Shown: piece after piece, positions 1 to 5,025 of the stretch
How positions within the stretch are numbered: the first letter of the stretch is position 1
Layout of the letters: each line of letters starts with the position of its first letter
NCBI GenBank assembly: GCA_934757255.1
Contig: CAKVLL010000047.1
Coordinates: 1-10,595, forward strand
Length of the DNA stretch: 10,595 bases
Reading direction: 5' to 3'
DNA from: an uncultured Candidatus Melainabacteria bacterium
Lineage (GTDB): Bacteria; Cyanobacteriota; Vampirovibrionia; Gastranaerophilales; Gastranaerophilaceae
The notes under the pieces: generated by a model
Told to the model about the DNA's origin: nothing
Seen by the model: only the letters and a program-made list of their open reading frames with translations
The model's database searches: none
Translations under genes and position numbers: made by a program

Positions 1-104
1 GCATTATATCTAACTTTTTCAGAACTTGATGACATTAAATCATTAATAAGTTCTTGGAAAGATTTTTTTACTTGTTTCTTTTTGCTGTTTACAGTAATTG
101 CCAT
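1..104 (-). CDS. 5' part of an unknown protein, cut by the window edge
   Basis: Reading leftward from the ATG at 104, 34 codons stay open to the window edge. The ATG is preceded by a strong Shine-Dalgarno, GGAGGT at 113-118 on the minus strand, which supports a real start. The visible N-terminus begins MAITVNSKKKQVKKSF and continues with a Ser-rich stretch. It is Lys-rich and has no signal peptide or membrane segment in the part seen. I do not recognise the family. The gene runs in the same direction as the histidine kinase upstream of it, but the 289-bp gap makes a shared transcript uncertain. Confidence 0.7.
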   Translation of the reverse strand, partial: MAITVNSKKKQVKKSFQELINDLMSSSSEKVRYN

Positions 105-216
105 ACACTTTACCTCCGATATGCAATATATCAATTTAAACTTCTACACAGTAATATAAAGTATTCTTTATTTTCAAAATTGCCTTTATTTTTCGTTTTG
201 TAAAGATTTTGTTACA

Positions 217-232
217 TACCCTATTTAGGGTA
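217..232. promoter_or_regulatory. perfect palindrome in the 105-393 intergenic region (operator candidate)
   Basis: TACCCTA-TT-TAGGGTA is a perfect 7+7 bp inverted repeat with a 2-bp centre, lying 113 bp upstream of the start codon at 104. Neither side is followed by a T tract, so it is a poor terminator and more likely a dimeric protein site. The bound protein is unknown. The rest of 105-393 is very AT-rich. I found no open frame with a ribosome site and no convincing -35/-10 pair in it. The half-site TACCCTATA recurs at 4324-4332 without a partner arm. Confidence 0.4.
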
Positions 233-393
233 AAAATTACACTTAATCTTAGTAATATTAATATACCATATTTTTACATTTTTATGACTACTCTACCAGA
301 GAATTTTACAAAAGTTAATTATGATTAGAATTGTGATGTGTTTAAAACTTAGATATATCTTGAAAAACTAGAGTTTAAAAAACTTAATATTTA

Positions 394-2043
394 TTACTTA
401 CTAGGGATAGTAATAATAAATTCGCTTCCTTCATTTATTTTAGTTTTTACTTCAATTTTTCCTTTGTGTTTTTCAATTATCTTTTGTGCAATTGCAAGCC
501 CCAAGCCTGTCCCGACGCCAACACCTTTTGTTGTGTATCCGGCAAAGAAAATTTTATCAGGTTCCTTTATTCCGCACCCGTTATCTTTAATTTTTACAAC
601 TAAATTATTGTCTTGAAAATTTGTGTCAATAGTAATTATTCCTTCCTTATCAATAGCATGTGCAGCATTTACAAGAATATTCATGAATACTTGATTTAGC
701 ATATTTGGATAGCATTTTATTGGCGGAAGTTTGCCATAATTTTTCACAATTGTTATTTTATTTTTTGTTTCATGTCTGATTAAATCTAAAGTTAAATCAA
801 TTTCTTTGTTAATATCTGCTTCTTGTAGTTCTGCTTCGTCAAGTCTTACAAATTTTCTTAACGATACTACCAGTCTGTTGATTCGAGCGATTGCTTCGGA
901 GTCAATATCGTTTATTTCTTTGAGCAAATCTTTTGTGTCGTTGTCACTTATTTGTTTAATCAATTTTTTCATAATCTCATTATTAGATTTGATAGAAGCA
1001 ACAGGGGTGTTGATTTCGTGCGCAACACCTGCAACAAGTTGACCTAAAGATGCCATTTTTTCTGAATTTATTAATTTTAATTGTGTTTCTTGCAATTCGG
1101 CAAGTGTTTTTGTTAAATCTTTTACCATACTTGCATTTTTTTTATAAAGTTCGGATTGAATGATTGCATTACCAAGTTGTGAAGATACCCCATTTAAAAC
1201 TTCTAGCGCATCATCAAGTTTTGTTTTTTGTTTGGTAGAAAGTACAATAATTCCTAAAAGAGAATTTAGATGATAAATTGGAACAATTATTCTTTGTACA
1301 TTTTCTTTAAAAGGTTTTGCTTCTTTAAATTCTTTCATACAAATTTGACATGATAATTTACCATTGTTAATATATGAAATTGCTTCTTTGTCAAAAGAAA
1401 CGATTCGACCGATATCTTTTTTTTCTAATGTTTCTTGGATTAAAAATTTATCGTTGTTTTCTGATTTTGCATAATATGCGCGAAATGCGCCAAACATTTG
1501 CGCAAGTTCTTCTAAAGCAGAATTTAAAATTACAGATGTATCAATCGACTCTCTAATAATATTAGAAATATTATTAAGCAACAAAAGTTTCATTGCTTGT
1601 GATTGAGCTTGAAGTTTTATTTTTGATAAATTTTTATTTTCATTTTCTAACAGAGTAATTTTTTTCTGATAATTCTGATTTCTGGCAAGTACATTTTCTA
1701 AGCTTATTTTTGCTGTAACATCAGTAAAAACAATTAATGTATAGTTGCCTTTTTTTGTAGCGTTTAAATCATAGTAGAAATAATCGTTGTTTGAACTTTG
1801 ATATAGAACATGGGCAGAAAAATCTTCTTTGGAATTTATAGCTTGAGTAATTGGTGAATGTACGCTAACGTCATTGCTCACAAGCGCACAAACATTATAA
1901 TTAAGTTTGTGTGAAAATTTTTTTATGTTTTCAAAATCAGGAAAAACACGTTTAAAAACATTATTTCTAAATATGGATTCCCTATTTTCATTTAAGACGA
2001 TTACAGCGCTATTAAATTTGTTAAATAAATCAAATTTCCCCAT
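394..2043 (-). CDS. sensor histidine kinase, PAS-like + GAF-like + HisKA + HATPase_c
   Basis: 549 residues forming an orthodox two-component kinase that appears cytoplasmic (no membrane segment or signal peptide seen). Residues about 8-112 resemble a PAS domain; 112-160 is a likely coiled coil; about 160-300 resembles a GAF domain and contains a Cys-x-x-Cys pair (C232, C235); 303-330 is a second helical linker. The phospho-acceptor is His342 in GQLVAGVAHEINTP. The ATPase domain has the N box (N455, N459), the G1 box DNGCGI (487-492) and the G2 box GTGLGLAIA (511-519). It would autophosphorylate on His342 and pass phosphate to a response regulator, but none is encoded nearby, so it is an orphan here. 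The two conserved Cys might sense redox or bind metal; that is a guess. The start at 2043 lacks a clear Shine-Dalgarno. The signal sensed is unknown. Confidence 0.93.
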   Translation of the reverse strand: MGKFDLFNKFNSAVIVLNENRESIFRNNVFKRVFPDFENIKKFSHKLNYNVCALVSNDVSVHSPITQAINSKEDFSAHVLYQSSNNDYFYYDLNATKKGNYTLIVFTDVTAKISLENVLARNQNYQKKITLLENENKNLSKIKLQAQSQAMKLLLLNNISNIIRESIDTSVILNSALEELAQMFGAFRAYYAKSENNDKFLIQETLEKKDIGRIVSFDKEAISYINNGKLSCQICMKEFKEAKPFKENVQRIIVPIYHLNSLLGIIVLSTKQKTKLDDALEVLNGVSSQLGNAIIQSELYKKNASMVKDLTKTLAELQETQLKLINSEKMASLGQLVAGVAHEINTPVASIKSNNEIMKKLIKQISDNDTKDLLKEINDIDSEAIARINRLVVSLRKFVRLDEAELQEADINKEIDLTLDLIRHETKNKITIVKNYGKLPPIKCYPNMLNQVFMNILVNAAHAIDKEGIITIDTNFQDNNLVVKIKDNGCGIKEPDKIFFAGYTTKGVGVGTGLGLAIAQKIIEKHKGKIEVKTKINEGSEFIITIPSK

Positions 2044-2050
2044 ACTTATT

Positions 2051-2080
2051 ATTATATAATCATTAAGTAAAAAAATCTAA
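2051..2080 (-). promoter_or_regulatory. probable promoter of the histidine kinase gene
   Basis: On the minus strand a perfect TATAAT (2056-2051) lies 18 bp downstream of a weak -35, TTAGAT (2080-2075). Transcription would begin about 2044, next to the ATG at 2043, so the message would be nearly leaderless. That agrees with the missing Shine-Dalgarno. Either the kinase is translated from a leaderless message or the true promoter lies further upstream. Confidence 0.5.
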
Positions 2081-2096
2081 TTTTATTTATTTGCAC

Positions 2097-2125
2097 TTGA
2101 ATGTTTTTATATTTTTAGGTATGGT
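2097..2125 (+). promoter_or_regulatory. promoter of the tandem winged-helix regulator gene
   Basis: TTGAAT (2097-2102), a 17-bp spacer and TATGGT (2120-2125) make a reasonable sigma-70-type promoter. Transcription would start about 2132, leaving an 18-nt leader with AGGA at 2141-2144, 5 bp before the ATG at 2150. It diverges from the kinase promoter in the same 106-bp gap. Confidence 0.6.
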
Positions 2126-2141
2126 AGAAAATAACCTAAAA
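2113..2141. promoter_or_regulatory. inverted repeat over the -10 box, candidate autoregulatory operator
   Basis: TTTTAGGT (2113-2120) and ACCTAAAA (2134-2141) are perfect 8-bp inverted arms separated by 13 bp. They straddle the -10 box, the predicted start site and the edge of the ribosome site. Because the left arm lies upstream of the predicted +1, the repeat would not be wholly inside the mRNA, so a protein site is favoured over an RNA hairpin. The obvious candidate ligand is the winged-helix protein encoded just downstream. Confidence 0.5.
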
Positions 2142-2149
2142 GGAATTTT

Positions 2150-3199
2150 ATGCTTAAGGATGTATCTCGACAAATAACTGTGGCAGAAATGTCGCCACAT
2201 GTTCATAATTTTGGAGTTAATGAAAACAAGGTTGAAAAAATATCCAATTGGTTAATAAATTGGATTAAGTTTGCATTGAAAAATAAAAAGATAAAACCTT
2301 ATGATTTGTTGCCAAGTAAGGGCGATCTGGCATTTCACATCGGTGTAAGTAAAGGAACTATGCAAAATGTGTTTCGTTTGGTTGAAGATTATGGCTTGGT
2401 AAAATCTAAGCAAAGAATTGGAACGTATATTAATGGTGAATCTGAAGATGTCTCAACGCCGGAAAAATTAACTTCAAAACGTGAACTTGTAGCGCAAATT
2501 TTAAAAAAATATCTCAAGGATAATAATTATAAAGCGGGTGACGTATTAATTTCGATAAGACGATTATCAAGTTTTTTAAAAGTCTCTTGTTCCACTATAA
2601 GAATTGCTATCACGACATTGATTTCGGAAGGAGTTCTTGCAAGATATGGAAAAACATTTGTGGTAGTTGATTTAAATTATCATATTGATGACATAGAACC
2701 GTTAACTTTAGTAGAAAAAATAGCGCAAATTTTGAAAGATGAAATAAAGAAAGATTTTTTTAATGGTGAAAAACTACCAACAAATGTAGAGTTAGCGGAG
2801 CGCTTTGATGTTAGTATAAAAACAATTCATGATGCGATTAAACTCTTAGTAAAAGAGGGTGTTTTGTTGGTTCGCAGGGGGCAATACGGAACTGTAGTAG
2901 CTGATACGCGCAATGAAAGTGAATTGTATTTTTATGAAAAAGTTGAACAAAAGATAAGACATTATATAGTAAAAAAATGTAAGATAGGTGATAAATTACC
3001 ATCAATAAATTCATTCGCGAAAAACTTCGGAGTTAGTCAGAAAACTATAAAAAAAGCGTTAGATGAACTTGCTGATGATGGTTATTTGATGTTTACAAGA
3101 GGTAGATATGGAGGAACTTTTGTAATTGATATGCCTCAAAATGTTAATGAGGCTTATAAATGGCTTGCAATAAGTTCTGATTATGTTTCAAATACTTGA
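2150..3199 (+). CDS. regulator made of four tandem GntR-type winged-helix domains
   Basis: 349 residues. Four segments of about 66 residues each read as a GntR-family DNA-binding domain: about 27-94, 108-173, 186-251 and 260-327. Each has an N-terminal helix, a [KR]-x-x-D-x-L-[PI] type turn (LPS 54-56, LIS 133-135, LPT 209-211, LPS 283-285), a recognition-helix region (VSKGTMQNV, VSCSTIRIA, VSIKTIHDA, VSQKTIKKA), a DxGLV/EGVL-like turn and a wing ending in a Gly-Thr-hydrophobic or related strand. No FCD, UTRA, aminotransferase or other effector domain remains, so the whole protein appears to be DNA binding. GntR regulators normally have one such domain plus a ligand domain, so this is unusual. 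It may bind a long run of half-sites or fold as an intramolecular dimer pair. AGGA at 2141-2144 supports the start. It lies directly upstream of infC, which has its own promoter. Confidence 0.85.
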   Translation: MLKDVSRQITVAEMSPHVHNFGVNENKVEKISNWLINWIKFALKNKKIKPYDLLPSKGDLAFHIGVSKGTMQNVFRLVEDYGLVKSKQRIGTYINGESEDVSTPEKLTSKRELVAQILKKYLKDNNYKAGDVLISIRRLSSFLKVSCSTIRIAITTLISEGVLARYGKTFVVVDLNYHIDDIEPLTLVEKIAQILKDEIKKDFFNGEKLPTNVELAERFDVSIKTIHDAIKLLVKEGVLLVRRGQYGTVVADTRNESELYFYEKVEQKIRHYIVKKCKIGDKLPSINSFAKNFGVSQKTIKKALDELADDGYLMFTRGRYGGTFVIDMPQNVNEAYKWLAISSDYVSNT

Positions 3200-3223
3200 A
3201 AAATGGCTAAAGCATGGTATTAT
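3196..3223 (+). promoter_or_regulatory. infC promoter overlapping the upstream stop codon
   Basis: TTGAAA (3196-3201), a 16-bp spacer and TATTAT (3218-3223), the latter preceded by TGG, which also gives an extended -10. The -35 overlaps the TGA stop at 3197-3199 of the winged-helix gene. Transcription would start about 3230, giving a leader of about 30 nt. infC can therefore be transcribed separately, with read-through from upstream also possible. Confidence 0.6.
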
Positions 3224-3250
3224 TAAGAAGAAAAGTATAATTTTAATAAA

Positions 3251-3266
3251 AAGGAGAATAATTATC
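3251..3266 (+). promoter_or_regulatory. infC ribosome site and non-AUG start codons
   Basis: AAGGAG (3251-3256) is followed by ATA-ATT-ATC in the infC frame. No in-frame ATG or GTG lies near this Shine-Dalgarno. ATT at 3261 lies 4 nt after GGAG and ATC at 3264 lies 7 nt after. An AUU start is the known hallmark of infC in E. coli and Bacillus, where IF-3 represses its own non-AUG message. An out-of-frame ATG at 3271 opens only a 14-codon frame. Confidence 0.7.
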
Positions 3267-3809
3267 GCTAATGAAGAAAGGGGCCAAAGAGGCTCAGGCA
3301 AAGATAAACCTCTAATAAATGAAAGAATTAGAGCAAGAGAAGTTAGATTAATTGATGAAAATGGTAATAATCACGGAATTGTTCCTACATCCCAAGCAAT
3401 GAAAATGGCAGAGGAAGCGGAACTAGATTTGGTAGTAATTAGTCCAAACCAAGCACCTCCGGTAGCAAAAATTTTAAACTATGGTAAATATAAATACGAA
3501 CTTGAAAAAAAGGCAAAAGAAGCTAAAAAGAAACAACACGTAGTTGATGTTAAGGAAGTAAAAGTTCGTTATAAGATTGATACGCACGATTATGAAGTTA
3601 GATTGAAAAATATCAGAAAATTTATTTCTCAAGGTAATAAAGTAAAAATTGTTGTAATGTTGAGAGGTCGTGAAATGCAACATTCATCATTGGCAGTAGA
3701 TTTAGCAAATAGATTTATTACTGACTTGGCAAATGACCCTGTAACAGTGGAAAAGAAACCAATGGTGGAAGGTCGAAACGTAACAGCTTGGCTTGCTCCA
3801 CAAAGTTAG
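3261..3809 (+). CDS. infC: translation initiation factor IF-3
   Basis: IF-3 binds the 30S subunit, keeps it apart from 50S and checks the start codon and initiator tRNA. From the ATT at 3261 the product is 182 residues, normal for the family. The N-terminal domain starts at KPLINERIRAREVRLID (about residues 16-32); the family signature KILNYGKYKYE lies at about 70-80; a Lys-rich linker follows; the C-terminal domain runs from about 93 and contains VKVRYKIDTHDYEVR and VMLRGREMQHS. A frame open from an ATG at 3183 would add a 26-residue hydrophobic/basic extension overlapping the previous gene and ignoring the Shine-Dalgarno, so I reject it. ATC at 3264 is an alternative start. Unlike many bacteria, rpmI and rplT (L35, L20) do not follow; a terminator and a tRNA gene do. 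Confidence 0.96.
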   Translation: MIANEERGQRGSGKDKPLINERIRAREVRLIDENGNNHGIVPTSQAMKMAEEAELDLVVISPNQAPPVAKILNYGKYKYELEKKAKEAKKKQHVVDVKEVKVRYKIDTHDYEVRLKNIRKFISQGNKVKIVVMLRGREMQHSSLAVDLANRFITDLANDPVTVEKKPMVEGRNVTAWLAPQS

Positions 3810-3815
3810 AAATTG

Positions 3816-3850
3816 TTAAAAAAGGAAGAATTTGATTCTTCCTTTTTTAA
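3816..3850 (+). terminator. intrinsic terminator of infC
   Basis: AAAAAAGGAAGAA (3818-3830) pairs perfectly with TTCTTCCTTTTTT (3836-3848) around a TTTGA loop, and the flanking TT/AA extend the stem. The U-rich descending arm serves as the release tract. The symmetric A and T runs could let it work in both directions. It starts 6 bp after the infC stop codon. Confidence 0.88.
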
Positions 3851-3878
3851 TAATAAAAATTTATTTCATAAAAAAGAC

Positions 3879-3906
3879 TTGATTAAAAATATTTAGCAAG
3901 TACAAT
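3879..3906 (+). promoter_or_regulatory. probable promoter of the tRNA-Phe transcript
   Basis: TTGATT (3879-3884), a 16-bp spacer and TACAAT (3901-3906). The predicted start near 3913 coincides with a hairpin, AAGGCTTA (3913-3920) with TGAGCCTT (3927-3934), one G-U pair and a 6-nt loop. The precursor would carry a leader of about 137 nt before the mature tRNA, long for a single tRNA and containing the partial tRNA copy described separately. Confidence 0.5.
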
Positions 3907-3940
3907 AGATTTAAGGCTTAAGTTTTTGAGCCTTGGAGAA

Positions 3941-3970
3941 GAAAATTAAATAAGTATGCCGCAATAGCTC
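3941..3970 (+). repeat. partial copy of the tRNA-Phe leader and 5' end
   Basis: These 30 bases match 4032-4062 with a single one-base gap. They include 15 bases of AT-rich leader followed by the tRNA acceptor strand and the start of the D arm (GCCGCAATAGCTC). After 3970 the match breaks down: the next bases form a small hairpin (GCTCC-CAGT-GGAGC, 3967-3980) instead of the rest of a tRNA. No anticodon arm or T arm follows, so this is not a second functional tRNA. The bases between the copies (3971-4031) also hold a GCC-GTGA-GGC hairpin with a GNRA-type loop (3979-3988). Confidence 0.8.
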
Positions 3971-4012
3971 CCAGTGGAGCCGTGAGGCGGAACAAATAGG
4001 GAAAACGTAGAG

Positions 4013-4026
4013 CTTGCTCTACCAAC
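4013..4026 (-). repeat. inverted copy of the tRNA-Phe D arm inside the leader
   Basis: CTTGCTCTACCAAC is the exact complement of GTTGGTAGAGCAAG at 4064-4077, the D-loop/D-stem part of the tRNA. The preceding bases (GTAGAG, 4007-4012) also fold back on it to make GTAGAG-CTTG-CTCTAC. In the precursor RNA the 14-nt pairing would compete with tRNA folding until the leader is removed. Confidence 0.75.
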
Positions 4027-4049
4027 CCAGTGAAAATTAAATAAGATAT

Positions 4050-4122
4050 GCCGCAATAGCTCAGTTGGTAGAGCAAGGGACTGAAAATCCCTGTGTCCTT
4101 GGTTCAATTCCGAGTTGCGGCA
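4050..4122 (+). tRNA. tRNA-Phe (anticodon GAA)
   Basis: A 73-nt cloverleaf. Acceptor GCCGCAA pairs with TTGCGGC, with discriminator A4122. The D arm carries GCTC...GAGC. The anticodon stem AGGGA/TCCCT encloses the loop CTGAAAA with anticodon GAA at 4083-4085, reading UUU/UUC. The T arm includes GGTTCAATTCC. The 3' CCA is not encoded and must be added by nucleotidyltransferase. A T6 run at 4125-4130 just after the gene may end transcription. The gene stands alone between infC and the membrane-protein pair. Its surroundings contain several partial and inverted copies of itself. Confidence 0.96.
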
Positions 4123-4153
4123 TATTTTTTGTTTATAAAATTATCATTAACAA

Positions 4154-4168
4154 CCGCAACTCAGAATT
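4154..4168 (-). repeat. inverted copy of the tRNA-Phe 3' end
   Basis: On the minus strand these 15 bases read AATTCTGAGTTGCGG, matching the T-arm/acceptor end of the tRNA (4106-4120) at 14 of 15 positions. With the tRNA they form an inverted repeat around a 33-nt spacer. If transcription passes the T6 run, the copy could pair with the tRNA 3' half. The adjoining ATATCTTAT (4169-4177) resembles the complement of the tRNA leader (AATAAGATAT, 4040-4049), as if leader and 3' end were joined with the tRNA body removed. Confidence 0.65.
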
Positions 4169-4209
4169 ATATCTTATATACGTCTCGTCGCAAAAGCGAA
4201 CTCGACTCC

Positions 4210-4244
4210 CTCTATTGAAACGATAATCAATCGTTTCAACAGAG
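4210..4244. repeat. strong hairpin downstream of the tRNA
   Basis: CTCTATTGAAACGAT (4210-4224) and ATCGTTTCAACAGAG (4230-4244) are inverted arms, 14 of 15 pairing, around a 5-nt loop. The next T run begins 11 nt later (4255), so it is not a canonical terminator. A smaller hairpin, TCGC-AAAA-GCGA, lies nearby at 4188-4199. Function unknown. Confidence 0.6.
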
Positions 4245-4249
4245 TTCTT

Positions 4250-4269
4250 GGCATATTTTTTTGTTTATA
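4250..4269 (+). repeat. second copy of the tRNA-Phe 3' flank
   Basis: GGCATA, a T run and GTTTATA repeat the last four bases of the tRNA plus its downstream flank (4119-4137); the only difference is seven Ts instead of six. The 112 bases between the copies carry the inverted tRNA end and the hairpins. The layout resembles an insertion flanked by a target duplication at a tRNA 3' end, but no integrase or transposase is present. Confidence 0.65.
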
Positions 4270-4362
4270 TTACTGGATTTCGGTGATTTTATAATTCTTA
4301 AATATACTTTAAAAATTTTTGTGTACCCTATATGTATCCTTTTCAATATTGCATAATAAAAT

Positions 4363-4388
4363 ACGCACTTTGTAAAATCAAAATGCGT
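4363..4388. repeat. imperfect hairpin in the tRNA-to-operon gap
   Basis: ACGCACTTTG (4363-4372) and CAAAATGCGT (4379-4388) pair at 9 of 10 positions around a 6-nt loop, with A/T-rich flanks on both sides (AAAAT before, TTAATAAATTT after). It could act as a weak terminator for read-through from either direction. Confidence 0.4.
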
Positions 4389-4406
4389 TTAATAAATTTA
4401 TAGAAT

Positions 4407-4442
4407 GTAAGGTGGGAAAAGCGTGAGCGGTTCTCACCTTAC
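4407..4442 (+). repeat. 12-bp stem hairpin, possible structured leader or small RNA
   Basis: GTAAGGTGGGAA (4407-4418) pairs with TTCTCACCTTAC (4431-4442), 12 pairs with one G-U on the plus strand. The apex is AAGCGTGAGCGG, which can close as GC-GTGA-GC with a GNRA-type loop. It is notably G/C-rich for this gap. The nearest T run (4463-4468) starts 20 nt later, so it is not a standard terminator. I recognise no riboswitch class. The rest of 4262-4506 shows no gene. Confidence 0.5.
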
Positions 4443-4506
4443 GACTACAAACTCAGCATAATTTTTTAAAATAAGGATGTAACAATATCTTAATAATAAC
4501 GCAAGT

Positions 4507-4534
4507 TTTAACCTTTTTCTGTTTTTATTATAAT
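4507..4534 (+). promoter_or_regulatory. promoter of the membrane-protein pair
   Basis: A perfect TATAAT (4529-4534) has a poor -35 partner, TTTAAC (4507-4512), 16 bp upstream. Transcription would begin about 4541, followed by a strong ribosome site, GGAGG at 4552-4556, 4 bp before the ATG at 4561. Confidence 0.5.
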
Positions 4535-4560
4535 GAAGGTAGTTTTACTATGGAGGTTTT

Positions 4561-5025
4561 ATGTCTATAACTGGAATCAATGCTTATAGTCCAAGAGTCG
4601 GTTTTAAAGCAAATTCACCAAAGAAACAACAACAATATGAAAATCCGATTGATAGAGGAACAGAAAGAAATTTAGCTGTTTTAAGCTCTGTTGGAATGAG
4701 TGCTCTAGCAGGGGTGCTTGCAGGTGGTCTTACAACTTTATTCACAAAAGGTGTTAAATGGCCGGTTGGAGTTGGTATTGTTGCAGCATTAGGTGCGTTA
4801 GGTTTGACTTTACCATCAAAAATGTACAATACTAAAGTCAGTGCTTATACTAGAGAAAAAGAAATGGACGTATTTTCAAGACAAAAAACAGCACAAAATA
4901 ATATTTATGAAGATATCAACAATGAAATAAAAGATGATAATGTATCACTTGATGATAAAATTAATCATTACGCAACCGTAAAAATGGCAGATAATGGTAG
5001 TGGAGTGATGATAAAAGGTGTGTAA
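4561..5025 (+). CDS. small membrane protein with MSxT...FKA N-terminus, paralog 1
   Basis: 154 residues, family not recognised. The N-terminus MSITGINAYSPRVGFKA is polar with Phe15-Lys-Ala, followed by a Lys/Gln-rich segment and ENPIDR (27-32). Two hydrophobic stretches, about 38-61 and 67-85, suggest a membrane hairpin. The C-terminal part (about 90-154) is charged and helical, including KVSAYTREKEMDVF. ENPI, K-V-x-x-[YF]-T-[RK]-x-KEMD and the C-terminal Tyr-x-x-x-Lys-Met region all recur in the next gene, so the two are tandem paralogs. The ribosome site is GGAGG. The stop codon abuts the next start codon, so one message and coupled translation are likely. Confidence 0.85.
   Translation: MSITGINAYSPRVGFKANSPKKQQQYENPIDRGTERNLAVLSSVGMSALAGVLAGGLTTLFTKGVKWPVGVGIVAALGALGLTLPSKMYNTKVSAYTREKEMDVFSRQKTAQNNIYEDINNEIKDDNVSLDDKINHYATVKMADNGSGVMIKGV

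Noticed and set aside
3183..3260. Upstream in-frame ATG extending IF-3 by 26 residues
   Set aside because: It overlaps the previous gene, has no ribosome site, crosses the infC promoter and adds sequence unlike IF-3. The Shine-Dalgarno at 3251-3256 points to ATT/ATC.
3957..4031. Second tRNA gene
   Set aside because: It has the acceptor 5' strand and the start of a D arm, but no anticodon arm, T arm or matching 3' acceptor strand in order.
4123..4249. Genomic island or prophage attachment site at tRNA-Phe
   Set aside because: The repeat geometry is suggestive, but the segment is tiny, shares only a few tRNA bases with the direct repeat and holds no integrase, so I report the repeats without calling att sites.
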